NCBI GenBank assembly: GCA_028693395.1
Contig: JAQUVJ010000005.1
Location: 1-52,026 of the forward strand
Direction: 5' to 3'
DNA length: 52,026 nucleotides
Source: Candidatus Nanoarchaeia archaeon
GTDB lineage: Archaea; Nanobdellota; Nanobdellia; Woesearchaeales; JAQUVJ01
Each line of letters begins with the position of its first letter. Positions within the stretch are counted from its first letter, which is position 1. A program made the position numbers and the translations under genes. This document shows positions 37,123 through 47,507 of the stretch, in pieces. The notes under the pieces are model-generated. The model saw only the letters and a list, made by a program, of their open reading frames with translations. It did no database searches and was not told the DNA's origin.

Positions 37123-38382
37123 CTATTGAAAATTAACCCTATCAACAAATAAATAAACTTTATCGTTCTTTCTAACTTTTTTATTTGTTTTAATTGTTAT
37201 TTCATCATTCTTTTTACATTTATTTATAGAAATATTGTCTTTTAATATTCCTTTAATAGTTTCCTTTACAATTCCTGTTGTTGGTCCTATTATTAAAATT
37301 TCATCATTAATTTTAAAACCTTTTGTTTCTATTTTAATTTCAGCAACACTATGGTTATTATAGAAATTAACAATCTTTCCAATTAAAACTTTTTCTTTTT
37401 TTGCTTTTGATCCGTAAATATTTGTCCACTCTCCTATTTTTGAACCTAAGTAATATCCACTTTGCCAAAAACCTCTATTGAATACATTTTCTAAATTATT
37501 TATTATTTTTTTTTTATTTTTTTCACTATATTCTTTATTTTTTATTAAATCAATTGCTTTTTTATATGAGTTTACAACAATATCACAATATTCTGGTCCT
37601 CTAGCTCTACCTTCAATTTTTAAAATTTTAACACCAGATTCAATTATTTTATCTAATATTTCTATTGTGCATAAATCCTTAGGTGACATTACATATTTAT
37701 TATCAATTATTAATTCTTGTCCTGTTTGAACATCTTTTACTAAATATTCTCTTCTACAAGTTTGAAGACATTCTCCTCTATTTGCAGATTGATTATATTG
37801 AGCTAGACTCATATGACATTTCCCAGCAATTGCAACACATAAAGCACCATGAATAAAAAGTTCGATTTTTAACAAATTTCCACTAGGACCTCTAATGTTT
37901 TCTTTTTTGATTTTATTTATAATTTTTTTTATTTGATTTAAATTTAATTCTCTTGCAAGAACAATAACATCAGCATATTGAGAATAAAATTTCACACTTT
38001 CAAAATTCGAAACATTAGATTGAGTTGAAATGTGAGTTTCAAGATTAATTTTTTTAGCATATTCTAAAACAGAAATATCACTTGCAATGATTGCATCTAT
38101 TTTATTTTTCTTTGCTAAATCACAAAGTTTTTTCATTATTTTTAAATCATCATCATAAACTAAAGTATTAATTGTAAGATAAGACCTTACGTTTTTTTCT
38201 TTACAGATTTTTGAGATTTTTTCAATATCTTTTAAAGTAAATTTAACAGCTCTAGATCTCATATTTAAATTTTCAACTCCAAAATAGATGGATTTTGCAC
38301 CCGCATTTATACTTGACATTAATGATTCATATGATCCTGCAGGAGCCATAATTTCTACATCATCATAATTTATTTTTTTCAT
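37123..38382 (-). CDS. U32 family peptidase-like protein
   Basis: EIMAPAGSYESLMSSINAGAKSIYFGVENLNMR, ELFIHGALCVAIAGKCHMSLAQYNQSANRGECLQTCRREY, VKILKIEGRARGPEYCDIVV. Confidence 0.9.
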   Translation of the reverse strand: MKKINYDDVEIMAPAGSYESLMSSINAGAKSIYFGVENLNMRSRAVKFTLKDIEKISKICKEKNVRSYLTINTLVYDDDLKIMKKLCDLAKKNKIDAIIASDISVLEYAKKINLETHISTQSNVSNFESVKFYSQYADVIVLARELNLNQIKKIINKIKKENIRGPSGNLLKIELFIHGALCVAIAGKCHMSLAQYNQSANRGECLQTCRREYLVKDVQTGQELIIDNKYVMSPKDLCTIEILDKIIESGVKILKIEGRARGPEYCDIVVNSYKKAIDLIKNKEYSEKNKKKIINNLENVFNRGFWQSGYYLGSKIGEWTNIYGSKAKKEKVLIGKIVNFYNNHSVAEIKIETKGFKINDEILIIGPTTGIVKETIKGILKDNISINKCKKNDEITIKTNKKVRKNDKVYLFVDRVNFQ

Positions 38383-38570
38383 GTATAATGAATATTGATA
38401 TATAATATAAATTCTTTTAATCTCTTTTGTAAGATTTTATTTAATATATTCTATTTTTATATTTTATTTTTACAATATATTTGTTATAATTTTTATTGAA
38501 AATTTACTTTTTTATTTTTTATATAAAAAATACACAAAAATTAATATATGGGATAAAAATTAAAAGAAAT

Positions 38571-40601
38571 ATGAAAAAAGATAGATTTTATTATAACAAT
38601 TTCTTTTTAACAAAAATTAGTGAAATAGATGATTATTTAGAAATTCTTATTGAATATTTTTCAGAAATATATGAAGAAAATAAAATGTTAATAGGATCTT
38701 ACAATAGAAAATTCGAAGATTCAGAAGAAGATTATATTCAATTAATTAAACAAAAGATGGGTGAAAATCTTGAATTAAAAAATATATTAGAAAATTTATA
38801 CAAAAAAAAATACATATTAAAAAATATGGATAAATTAATTTCTTCTTTATCTAAAATTACAAAAAAAGAAGACTTATTATATTGTATTGAAGAAATTATT
38901 AAAAATTTAACAATTTTGAAACGTTCATGTTTTTTTTCTGAAAAAGTTAATTCTTTTTTTTCATATAAAGAATCATCAAAAATTAACACAAAAGAAAGAA
39001 TTAAAAAAATAAATAAAAAAATAGAATTAACAAAAAAAGCTTTTGATGATTTAATTAATGAGTTTAAAAATGAAAAAATATATGATAATTACATATTAAA
39101 TAAAAATAATAATAAAAACAATAATAGCAATAATAATAGTAATGATAATGTGAAATTTAAAAATAAAGAAGAATTGTTTAAAGATAAAGATGCACTTTTG
39201 TTTATATTGAGAAAAAATTTAAAAAATAAAAAGAAAAAATTATTTAAAAAAATAATTGCAAATAAAAATGTTATAAATTTATTAATAAAAAATAAAATTA
39301 ATGACGAATTATTAATGGATGTTTTAGAAAAAGATGTAGAAAAATACATGTTCAGTGGAAAAACTACAAACAAAGAATTTTATAATTTTTTAGAAAACAT
39401 TTATCACAAAAAAATAAATATTTATGAATCAATGTTAAATTTATTATATAATACAATAAATAATATTCTTATAAATAGTAATTTAAATAAAAATTTAATA
39501 AAAAATTCTAATTTGAATTTGAATATATCTTTTGTAATTGAAAAAGAATTTTATGGTTGTTTTTTAATTCAAAAATCTAGTGAGAAAGAAATTCATATAA
39601 TATTATCGCTAAATGAAGAATTTATGCAATCTTTGTATTTAAATGATATTCAATTACCTTTAGAAACTAATTTTTCTCGAACAATTATTCATGAATTAAC
39701 TCATAGTTCAGATCCAATATTTTATAATTTTAAAAATAGAATTAATGATATAATGGATTATGGATTAGACTCTTTAATTAAAGAAAGTTTTTCAAAAAAG
39801 AAGGAGAATAAATTTGATTTAGAATATGTTAAAAATAATTTAGATAATAATAAATTTTTAAATTTGAATAAATTTTATTTAATAGATAATTATAGAAAAA
39901 TTTTTTACTATCTTCGTGTTGAAGGTTTAGCAAATTTTTCACAACTTTTTAGTAAAATTAATTCAATAAATTCTAATATAAAAATTCTTTTTTTAAAACC
40001 TTATGTTTTAAAATATATTGAAAATGAAAGAAAATTAAAATTAAAATTCAATAAAATTTTAAAAAAATATTTCAAAGAAAACAAAAAAAATGAAAGTTTT
40101 TTTAACGATTTATTTTTAAATTTATATGATTCAAATGAAAGAATTATTCATGATTTATCGTTATCAATTATGTTTATTATGTTTATTTCTAATTATAATT
40201 ATGATTTATTTATTCCAAAATCTTTTGAAAGTTATAATGATTTATTTAAAAGACAAAGGATTTATGTTGATATTATTAATACTTATAAATATTTAAATGA
40301 ATTTAATAAGAAATCAGAAAGAAAATATAAAAAGATAAATTATAAAAAATTAAAAAGATTAATGAATTCAAAAATTTATAATAATTATTTTATAATAGAT
40401 TCTAAAGAAAATTTTGATAGAAATATGTCTATTTTCATTAAGAAAATAAGTTTGATGAAATTATCTGATTTTTTTAAAGAGTATGAAAATGCTTGTAAAA
40501 AACTAGGTTTAAATTATTCTATTTTCACAAGAGATTTTTTAATGAAAGTAATAAGTGAGGAGATGAAATTTATTAATAATGATAAATTAAGTATGCATTG
40601 A
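38571..40601 (+). CDS. Uncharacterised protein with zincin-like HEXXH motif
   Basis: TIIHELTHSSDPIFYNF (HELTH) with later YLRVEGLANFSQLF; start chosen at in-frame ATG 38571 instead of TTG 38496. Confidence 0.55.
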   Translation: MKKDRFYYNNFFLTKISEIDDYLEILIEYFSEIYEENKMLIGSYNRKFEDSEEDYIQLIKQKMGENLELKNILENLYKKKYILKNMDKLISSLSKITKKEDLLYCIEEIIKNLTILKRSCFFSEKVNSFFSYKESSKINTKERIKKINKKIELTKKAFDDLINEFKNEKIYDNYILNKNNNKNNNSNNNSNDNVKFKNKEELFKDKDALLFILRKNLKNKKKKLFKKIIANKNVINLLIKNKINDELLMDVLEKDVEKYMFSGKTTNKEFYNFLENIYHKKINIYESMLNLLYNTINNILINSNLNKNLIKNSNLNLNISFVIEKEFYGCFLIQKSSEKEIHIILSLNEEFMQSLYLNDIQLPLETNFSRTIIHELTHSSDPIFYNFKNRINDIMDYGLDSLIKESFSKKKENKFDLEYVKNNLDNNKFLNLNKFYLIDNYRKIFYYLRVEGLANFSQLFSKINSINSNIKILFLKPYVLKYIENERKLKLKFNKILKKYFKENKKNESFFNDLFLNLYDSNERIIHDLSLSIMFIMFISNYNYDLFIPKSFESYNDLFKRQRIYVDIINTYKYLNEFNKKSERKYKKINYKKLKRLMNSKIYNNYFIIDSKENFDRNMSIFIKKISLMKLSDFFKEYENACKKLGLNYSIFTRDFLMKVISEEMKFINNDKLSMH

Positions 40602-40766
40602 TTTTTTAAATTGATATGTGTGTTTTCATTTTTTTTGTTTATCATTGTAATTATTTATCATGTTAATTATTTATCATCGCTATGTATTATTTTTATCTTA
40701 TAAAAAATTAGAATTATTTTATAAATACTAACTAAAGTTTAAATATGATAATTAATTCCATGTTGT

Positions 40767-41864
40767 ATGGATACACTAGAAGCATTCAAATTAAAAAGTA
40801 TTATTAAAGAATTAAAACCATTAAAAGGTCGTCATACAGAATTTGTTTCAGTATATGTACCTGCAGGTTATGATCTAAATAAAAGAATTAATCAGTTATT
40901 AGAAGAACAAGCTACAGCTACAAATATAAAATCTGCATCAACTAGAAAAAATGTTATTAATGCATTAGAAAAAATGATTCAACAATTAAAATTAATTGAT
41001 AAAACTCCAGAAAATGGACTTGCAATTTTTTCAGGAAATGTTGCAGAAAGAGAAGGAGATATGGATGTAAAAGTTTGGTATGTTGAACCATATATTCCGT
41101 TAAATCTAAGTATATATCGATGTGATAAAGATTTTAAATTAGAACCTTTGGAGACAATGCTTATGACAAAAAATGTTTATATGCTTGTAACAATGGATAA
41201 AAGAGAAGCAACTATTGGAGTTTTAAAAGGAAGTTCAGTTATTGTTATGAATTCTATGACTTCTGCTGTTCCAGGAAAACACAAAACAGGAGGACAATCA
41301 GCAGCAAGAATGGAAAGATTAAGAGATGAAGCAGCAAAAGAATTTTATAGAAGAATTTCAGGTTATATTAAAGAACAATTTAAAGATTTAAGTGAAATTA
41401 AAGGTATTTTTGTTGGTGGTCCAGGATTTACAAAAAATGATTTTGTAGAACAAGGGCAATTTAATGAAGAATTTAAATCAAAAATATTGGCAATAAAAGA
41501 TTTGTCATATACAGATGAATATGGTTTAAGTGAATTAGTTGATTTATGTAATGATGAATTAGCTTTAGAAGAAATATCAGAAGAAAAAAAAATATTAAAA
41601 AGTTTTTTTGAAAAAATGGCTAAAGATATTGATTCTATTGCTTATGGTTATGATGATGTAAAAAAAGCAATTGAATTTAATGCTGTAGATCATTTGATGT
41701 TATCTGAAGAATTAGAAGATCATGTTATTTCTGAATTAGACAAATTAGGTGAAGCAAGTGGTGCAACTGTTCATATTATTTCAACAGAATTTTCAGAAGG
41801 TTTACAATTTAAAAATGTTAGTGGAATAGGAGCATTACTTAGATTTCCTATGAATTTTGTATAA
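40767..41864 (+). CDS. prf1: Peptide chain release factor aRF1
   Basis: TNIKSASTRKNV (NIKS), KTGGQSAARMERLRDEAAKEFYRRI (GGQ), GIFVGGPGFTKNDF. Confidence 0.95.
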   Translation: MDTLEAFKLKSIIKELKPLKGRHTEFVSVYVPAGYDLNKRINQLLEEQATATNIKSASTRKNVINALEKMIQQLKLIDKTPENGLAIFSGNVAEREGDMDVKVWYVEPYIPLNLSIYRCDKDFKLEPLETMLMTKNVYMLVTMDKREATIGVLKGSSVIVMNSMTSAVPGKHKTGGQSAARMERLRDEAAKEFYRRISGYIKEQFKDLSEIKGIFVGGPGFTKNDFVEQGQFNEEFKSKILAIKDLSYTDEYGLSELVDLCNDELALEEISEEKKILKSFFEKMAKDIDSIAYGYDDVKKAIEFNAVDHLMLSEELEDHVISELDKLGEASGATVHIISTEFSEGLQFKNVSGIGALLRFPMNFV

Positions 41865-42164
41865 TTATTTAATTTTTATATCTAATTATTTTTTATCTTT
41901 TTATTTATCTTTTTATTTATCTTTCTATTTTAATTTTATTTTATTTTAATTTTTTTTATAACTTTTTTTTATTTTATTTTATCTTATTTTTTTTTACTTT
42001 TCATTTATTTTTCATTTATACTTCATTTATATTTTATTAATATCTTATATTTTTAATTTTAATAAGCATTTATTTTTATATTATTAAATTTTTCAATATA
42101 TGTTATATTTATTATAATAAGTAAGTTAGAAAATTTAATATAAATAAATAAAAAAAGTGATAAT

Positions 42165-43346
42165 ATGTTTTTAGTAATAATAAGATATGGTGAAATTGCA
42201 CTAAAAGGAAATAATAGATATTTGTTTGAAAGAAAATTAATGGACCATATTAAATTCAAATTAAAAAAAGAAAATTATATCTTTGAATTAAAAAGACATT
42301 ATGGTAGAATTACTTTTGAAATTAATGAGAAAAGTAAAGATGAAAAAGAAGATTTGTTTAACATAAAAGAAATTTTAAAAAGAATTCCAGGAATATCATC
42401 TTTTTCTATTGGTAAAAAATATCAATATAATTCACTTGATGATATAAGACAAAATGTTTTAGAAATTTTAAAAACAAATGAATCATTTTTGAAATCAGAA
42501 AATTTTAAAGTAGAATGTACAAGAATTAACAAAAAAGTAAAATTTAAATCAACTGAAGTTGAAAAAGAAGTTGGAGGAGATTTATTTAATTATTTTAATA
42601 AAAAAGTAAAATTAAAAAATCCAAATTATGCAGTAAAAATTGAGTTAATATCAGATTATTATGTTTTATTTGAAACTAATGAAGAAGGTTTTGGAGGACT
42701 TCCAATAGGGTGTGAAGGAAGAGGCTTATCTTTATTATCAGGAGGCTTTGATAGTCCTATTGCTAGTCTTTTATCAATAAAAAGAGGAGTTGACTTGGAT
42801 TACATCCATTTTATGAGTGTTGTTGAAGACGAAAATAAAGTATTAGAAAAGATTGATGAGTTGATGAAAGAATTAGTTAAATTTCAAAAAAAAACAAGAA
42901 TATTTTTAGTTCCTTTTTTAGATGTCCAAAATTATATTGCATCAAATTTTATACAATCATATAGATTGATTTTTTTAAGAAGAAGTTTTTTGTTTTTTGC
43001 AAATGAACTTGCAAATCAAGAAAATTATCAAGTAATTGTCACAGGTGATAATATTGGACAAGTATCTTCACAAACTTTGACAAACATGAATCTAATAAAT
43101 AAGATTTCAGAAAGATTAGTTGTTAGACCTTTAATTTGTTTTGATAAATTGGAAATTATAAATCTTGCAAAAAAATATGGAACGCATGATATATCAATAA
43201 AAAAAGCAGATGATTTATGTTCTTTATTTAATCCAAAAAATCCAATTACTAAAGCAAAAAATGAGTATTTAGAAATGGAGGATGATGTCTTTTTTAATTT
43301 AATAAAAGAATCAATAAAAAAAGTTAAAATAATTGAATATAGTTAA
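42165..43346 (+). CDS. thiI: tRNA 4-thiouridine synthetase ThiI
   Basis: RYGEIALKGNNRYLFERKL (THUMP/ferredoxin-like), LLSGGFDSPIASLLSIKRG PP-loop, VTGDNIGQVSSQTLTNM, DDLCSLFNPKNPITKA. Confidence 0.93.
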   Translation: MFLVIIRYGEIALKGNNRYLFERKLMDHIKFKLKKENYIFELKRHYGRITFEINEKSKDEKEDLFNIKEILKRIPGISSFSIGKKYQYNSLDDIRQNVLEILKTNESFLKSENFKVECTRINKKVKFKSTEVEKEVGGDLFNYFNKKVKLKNPNYAVKIELISDYYVLFETNEEGFGGLPIGCEGRGLSLLSGGFDSPIASLLSIKRGVDLDYIHFMSVVEDENKVLEKIDELMKELVKFQKKTRIFLVPFLDVQNYIASNFIQSYRLIFLRRSFLFFANELANQENYQVIVTGDNIGQVSSQTLTNMNLINKISERLVVRPLICFDKLEIINLAKKYGTHDISIKKADDLCSLFNPKNPITKAKNEYLEMEDDVFFNLIKESIKKVKIIEYS

Positions 43347-43423
43347 AATATTGATTAATATTAAAAAGTAATGTTTATATATTTATTTAAAATCTAGTTA
43401 ATTTGTTGTCATATAAGATAAGT

Positions 43424-43437
43424 AATTTCACGAAATT
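43424..43437. promoter_or_regulatory. Near-palindrome AATTTCACGAAATT upstream of EF-1alpha TATA box
   Basis: Core TTTCACGAAA differs by one base from the TTTCATGAAA core of the paired palindromes. Confidence 0.35.
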
Positions 43438-43446
43438 ATGTGGCAA

Positions 43447-43456
43447 AATTTATAAA
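43447..43456 (+). promoter_or_regulatory. TATA box of EF-1alpha gene
   Basis: AATTTATAAA followed by ~75 bp to the ATG. Confidence 0.4.
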
Positions 43457-43532
43457 GGAGTCAAAACTTTTTTAGAGTGTTTAATGGATTTTATAATTCA
43501 AGTAAATAATAATTATAACAAGAGGGATTGTT

Positions 43533-44813
43533 ATGGCAAAAGAGAAAGAACATTTAAATATGGTTTTTATCGGACACGTTGACCACGGAAAATCTACTAC
43601 AGTTGGTAGAATTATGTTTGATGCTGGTGCTGTTGATGAAAACACAATGAGAAAATTAAAAGAAAAAGCAGCTGAGTTAGGAAAAGCAGGATTTGAATTT
43701 GCATATGTTATGGATACTCTTAAAGAAGAAAGAGAAAGAGGAGTAACTATAGATGTAAATCACAAAAAATTCGAAACAGAAAAGTATTATTATACTATAA
43801 TTGATGCTCCAGGACATAGAGATTTTGTTAAAAACATGATTACAGGTGCTTCTCAAGCAGATGCAGCTGTTTTAGTTGTTGCAGCAAATGATGGTGTTAA
43901 TTCTCAAACAAAAGAGCATGTTGTTTTATCAAAAACAGTAGGATTAAATCAATTTATTATTGCTGTTAATAAAATGGATATGGTTAAATATGATGAGAAG
44001 AGATTCTTAGAAGTAAAAGATGAAGTTTCCAAATTATTAAAAATGATGGGAATTGATGCTACAAAAGTAAATTTTGTTCCAATATCATCATTGTTAGGAG
44101 ATAATGTTGCTAAAAAATCTGAAAATATGCCATGGTATACAGGACCAACATTAGTTGAATCAATGGATATGGTTACTATTCCAGATAAACCAACAAGTTT
44201 ACCATTAAGATTACCTTTACAAGATGTTTATAGTATTAAAGGTATTGGAGTTGTTCCAGTTGGTAAAGTTGAAACAGGTATATTAAAAGTTGGACAAAAA
44301 ATTGTTGCGATGCCTGGTAGAGAAGGAACAGGAAAAACAGGAGAAGTTAAATCAATTGAAATGCATCATGAACAATTAAAAGAAGCAAGACCTGGTGACA
44401 ACGTAGGATTTAACGTTAGAGGTTTTGAAAAGAAAGATGTTGCTAGAGGAGATGTTTTAGGAGAAGTAGGAAATGCTCCAACAGTTGCTAAATCATTCCA
44501 AGCTCAAATTATGATTTTGGACCATCCAAGTGTTGTTACAGTTGGTTATACACCAGTATTCCACTTACACACAGCTCAAGTTGCTTGTAGATTTACTAGA
44601 TTAATCAAAAAGCTAAATCCAAGAACAGGAGAAACAATGGAAGAAAATCCACAATTTTTGAAAAAAGGAGATGCAGCAATAGTTGAAATTACTCCAACAA
44701 AACCATTAGTTATCGAAAAGAGAGCAGAAATTCCACAATTAGCAAGATTTGCTATTAGAGATAGTGGATTAACTGTTGCAGCTGGTAACTGTATTGAAGT
44801 AGAAAAAGCTTAA
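43533..44813 (+). CDS. tuf: Translation elongation factor EF-1 alpha
   Basis: [50 protein letters not shown] motif; archaeal EF-1A throughout. Confidence 0.98.
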   Translation: MAKEKEHLNMVFIGHVDHGKSTTVGRIMFDAGAVDENTMRKLKEKAAELGKAGFEFAYVMDTLKEERERGVTIDVNHKKFETEKYYYTIIDAPGHRDFVKNMITGASQADAAVLVVAANDGVNSQTKEHVVLSKTVGLNQFIIAVNKMDMVKYDEKRFLEVKDEVSKLLKMMGIDATKVNFVPISSLLGDNVAKKSENMPWYTGPTLVESMDMVTIPDKPTSLPLRLPLQDVYSIKGIGVVPVGKVETGILKVGQKIVAMPGREGTGKTGEVKSIEMHHEQLKEARPGDNVGFNVRGFEKKDVARGDVLGEVGNAPTVAKSFQAQIMILDHPSVVTVGYTPVFHLHTAQVACRFTRLIKKLNPRTGETMEENPQFLKKGDAAIVEITPTKPLVIEKRAEIPQLARFAIRDSGLTVAAGNCIEVEKA

Positions 44814-44836
44814 GGCTTTTTTTATTTTTTATTTTT
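44803..44836 (+). terminator. Hairpin AAAAAGC-TTAAG-GCTTTTT plus T-rich tail at the end of EF-1alpha
   Basis: 7-bp arms read directly, overlapping the EF-1alpha stop codon; S10 starts ~35 bp downstream of the hairpin. Confidence 0.35.
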
Positions 44837-44854
44837 ATTTTTTAGGTGAAATTG

Positions 44855-45169
44855 ATGAAGCAAATAGCAAGAATAAAGTTATCAGGATTAGACATTAATA
44901 AATTAAATGAAATGATTAATAGTATCAAAGAAATAGTTGATAAAACAGGTGTTAGTGTTAGAGGACCAATACCATTACCAACACAAAAATTAAAATTAAC
45001 AACAAGAAAAAGTCCAAGTGGTGAAGGAAAAGCTTCTTGGGAAAGATACGAAATGAGAATTCATAAAAGATTATTTGATTTAGGAGTTGATGATAGAACG
45101 TTGAGATTGATTTTAAGAGTCCCAATTCCAGAAGGAGTAAATATTGAGATTGAATTAATTAATCAGTAA
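44855..45169 (+). CDS. rps10: 30S ribosomal protein S10
   Basis: MKQIARIKLSGLDINKLNEMI...VRGPIPLPTQKLKLTTRKSPSGEG...YEMRIHKRLFDL; GGTG upstream supports ATG 44855 rather than GTG 44846. Confidence 0.96.
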   Translation: MKQIARIKLSGLDINKLNEMINSIKEIVDKTGVSVRGPIPLPTQKLKLTTRKSPSGEGKASWERYEMRIHKRLFDLGVDDRTLRLILRVPIPEGVNIEIELINQ

Positions 45170-45202
45170 AATTATATTGATTAATATAATTTACTAATAT
45201 TT

Positions 45203-45285
45203 GCCGAGGTCGCATAGCCTGGTATTGCGGTCGCCTGGAAAGCGGCTGTCCCCTGGACACGGGAGTTCGAATCTCTCCCTCGGCG
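45203..45285 (+). tRNA. tRNA-Ser(GGA)
   Basis: Acceptor GCCGAGG/CCTCGGC + G; anticodon arm GTCGC-CTGGAAA-GCGGC; long variable arm TGTCC..GGACA; T-arm GGGAG-TTCGAAT-CTCTC. Confidence 0.93.
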
Positions 45286-45369
45286 TTGTTAATTTATTAA
45301 CAAAAATAAAATTTGACCAAAGTTGATGAGGTAAAAAAAACTCAACAGCTTCTAAAAGAGGTGTAAAAA

Positions 45370-45963
45370 ATGGCAGAACTATTAATTTCAAATGAAGAAT
45401 TTTTGAAATACGGAGTACACATCGGTACTAAATATAAAACAAAAGATATGGCTGAATATATTTACATGACAAAGCCAAATGGATTGTCAGTAATGAATAT
45501 TCCAAAAATAAATGAAAAGATTTTATTAGCAGCAAATATGTTATCAGAATTTTCTCCATCAGAAATATTATTTGTTTCAAGAAGAGAAAATGGATGGAAA
45601 AGTGTAACAACAGCATCAAAGATATTAGGTGCAAAATATATCATAGGAAGATATTCCCCAGGATTATTAACTAATGCATCATTGGAAAATTATACTGAAG
45701 CAAAAATTATTTTTGCAGTTGATCCATGGCCAGATGCAAATATTATAAAAGATGCTCAAAAAATTGGTATTCCAGTTATTGCAATGTGTGATACTAATAA
45801 TTTAACAAAAAACGTTGATTTAGTTATTCCAGGAAATAATAAAGGTAAAAAGAGTATAGGTTTAGTTTTATACTTATTAACAAAACTTTATTTACAAAAG
45901 AAAGGAGTTGTTAAATCAGATAGTGATTTTAAACATGATGTAGAAGAATTTGCTGGAGAGTAA
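45370..45963 (+). CDS. rps2: 30S ribosomal protein S2
   Basis: LLISNEEFLKYGVHIGTKYKTKDMAEYIYMTKPNGLSVMNIPKINEKI...GRYSPGLLTN...DPWPDANIIKDAQKIGIPVIAMCDTNN. Confidence 0.96.
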   Translation: MAELLISNEEFLKYGVHIGTKYKTKDMAEYIYMTKPNGLSVMNIPKINEKILLAANMLSEFSPSEILFVSRRENGWKSVTTASKILGAKYIIGRYSPGLLTNASLENYTEAKIIFAVDPWPDANIIKDAQKIGIPVIAMCDTNNLTKNVDLVIPGNNKGKKSIGLVLYLLTKLYLQKKGVVKSDSDFKHDVEEFAGE

Positions 45964-46194
45964 ATTTTTTTATTTATGTTTTTAATTTCTTTAATTTTTT
46001 ATTTGTGTTTCTTTATAATAATATGATTTCTATTAACTTTAATTTCCTTTTTAAATTTGATTTTATTTTTTCATTTTCTATTTTTTTTCATTTTTTTTTA
46101 AAACATTTTGTGTATTGTAAAAATAAATAAATTATTATGTTTTTATAAATATTTTTTCACAGATTTTATATATTAGAAATAAACAATTCATTCT

Positions 46195-47457
46195 ATGATA
46201 CATAATGAAAAAAATAATATAAAAAGAGATAATAAACAAAAAAGAATAAAATCTTCAAATTTATTTTTATATTTTATTTTATTTACATTTTTTATTTTTA
46301 CAATATTAAATTCAAATTTAGTTTTTTCATCTTCAATAGAAGTCTTAAAAATTCATTCAGAAAAAATTGATACAAATGAAAATTTTGATTTTGTTTTACA
46401 AATAAAAAATCTTGAAAATCAAGATCTAAAATTAAAGATATATGATAATTTAGTTTTTAATAATAATGGTTTAAATATAGAATGTTACGAATTATTTTTA
46501 CCAAAAAACTCAACAATTGTTTTAAATTATTCTAATATTTATGAGTTTTATTTTAACGTTCCAGGAATATATAAATTAAATTCAACAAAAATAGTATATG
46601 ATTTAAATGGCATAAAAAAAGAAGAAACAGTATATGAAACAGAAATTGAAGTAATAGGTGAAACAAAGACATCTTCTCAAATTATTAATGTGTATCAATG
46701 CGATAATATGAGAAGTATTAATATGCAAACAGTTAGTTCAAATTCAGGAAATTTTATGGTTAATTTAAATTCTGGAGGAATAAATATTAATAATTATAAT
46801 CCTTTAAAAGAATTAGAAGAATCTAATGACTTAACAACAAAAGAAATATTTAAAAATAATTTACTTGAGACACAAAAAATACAAGATTTAATAAATGAAG
46901 AAATTAAAAAAGGTTATAGTTTTGATAGTGTTGATGTAAATGCAATAAATGAAACAACAGGAGTTTTTAATATAATATTCAAAGATATAAGAAATCAAAA
47001 AAAAATAATATCTGGAACTAGTGATAATTTAATTATTATAGTAAAGGATGATTCAAAAAAGAAAAGTAATCAATTAATATTACCAATTTTTTTAATATTT
47101 TTTTTAATATGGGTATTTTTTTCTATGATTTATTTATTTTTGTTCAAAAAGAAAATAAAAAATGATAATATTGTATGCTTATTTAAGCCAAAATTAAAAA
47201 AAGATTTATTGAAATATAGAAATGAAGATATTTTTATTTGTAATAATAATGAAAAGTGTAATGTTAAAGAATTAATAAAAGAAATTTCTGATTTAGAAGA
47301 AAAATCTGAAATTGTGACATTTGTAAAAAATAATAAAGATTATATTAATAACGAAGATTATAAAAAATTAATTTATAAAAAACTTAGTAAAAAAGAAATA
47401 AAAGAATTAAAAGAAATGATTATATCTTCATTAAAAGATTACAATAAAAAAGTTTAA
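46195..47457 (+). CDS. Membrane-anchored surface protein (N- and C-proximal hydrophobic segments)
   Basis: N-terminal FLYFILFTFFIFTILNSNLVFSS; beta-rich ectodomain; LILPIFLIFFLIWVFFSMIYLFLF near residue 300; Lys/Glu-rich cytoplasmic-type tail. Confidence 0.6.
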   Translation: MIHNEKNNIKRDNKQKRIKSSNLFLYFILFTFFIFTILNSNLVFSSSIEVLKIHSEKIDTNENFDFVLQIKNLENQDLKLKIYDNLVFNNNGLNIECYELFLPKNSTIVLNYSNIYEFYFNVPGIYKLNSTKIVYDLNGIKKEETVYETEIEVIGETKTSSQIINVYQCDNMRSINMQTVSSNSGNFMVNLNSGGININNYNPLKELEESNDLTTKEIFKNNLLETQKIQDLINEEIKKGYSFDSVDVNAINETTGVFNIIFKDIRNQKKIISGTSDNLIIIVKDDSKKKSNQLILPIFLIFFLIWVFFSMIYLFLFKKKIKNDNIVCLFKPKLKKDLLKYRNEDIFICNNNEKCNVKELIKEISDLEEKSEIVTFVKNNKDYINNEDYKKLIYKKLSKKEIKELKEMIISSLKDYNKKV

Positions 47458-47495
47458 ATAATAGTATTGTAGTATATATAAAAGTATACTATTAT
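47458..47495 (+). promoter_or_regulatory. 10-bp inverted repeat ATAATAGTAT/ATACTATTAT enclosing a TATA-like element
   Basis: Arms 47458-47467 and 47486-47495; TATATATAAAA between them. Confidence 0.5.
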
Positions 47496-47507
47496 GAGGA
47501 GATTTTA

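Noticed and set aside
37478-37729. Plus-strand ORF opposite the U32 peptidase
   Set aside because: Completely within a confidently identified minus-strand gene; no domain.
39089-39373. Minus-strand 94-aa ORF opposite the HEXXH gene
   Set aside because: Poly-Leu run (LLLLLLLFLLLFLF) reflects Asn/Lys codon low complexity on the opposite strand.
39700-39712. TTCATGAA-type match in HEXXH gene (ATTCATGAATTAAC)
   Set aside because: Coding for I-H-E-L; lacks the GTTTC/GAAAC arms, so not counted with the intergenic palindromes.
45320-45350. Possible C/D-box sRNA (TTGATGAGG) before rps2
   Set aside because: No D box (CTGA) or C'/D' motifs in the expected spacing; only a weak GTTGA/TCAAC hairpin.
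45194-45391. Minus-strand ORF (65 aa)
   Set aside because: Overlaps tRNA-Ser(GGA); RERFELPCPGDSRFPGDRNTRLCDLGKY is the typical spurious translation of an antisense tRNA.
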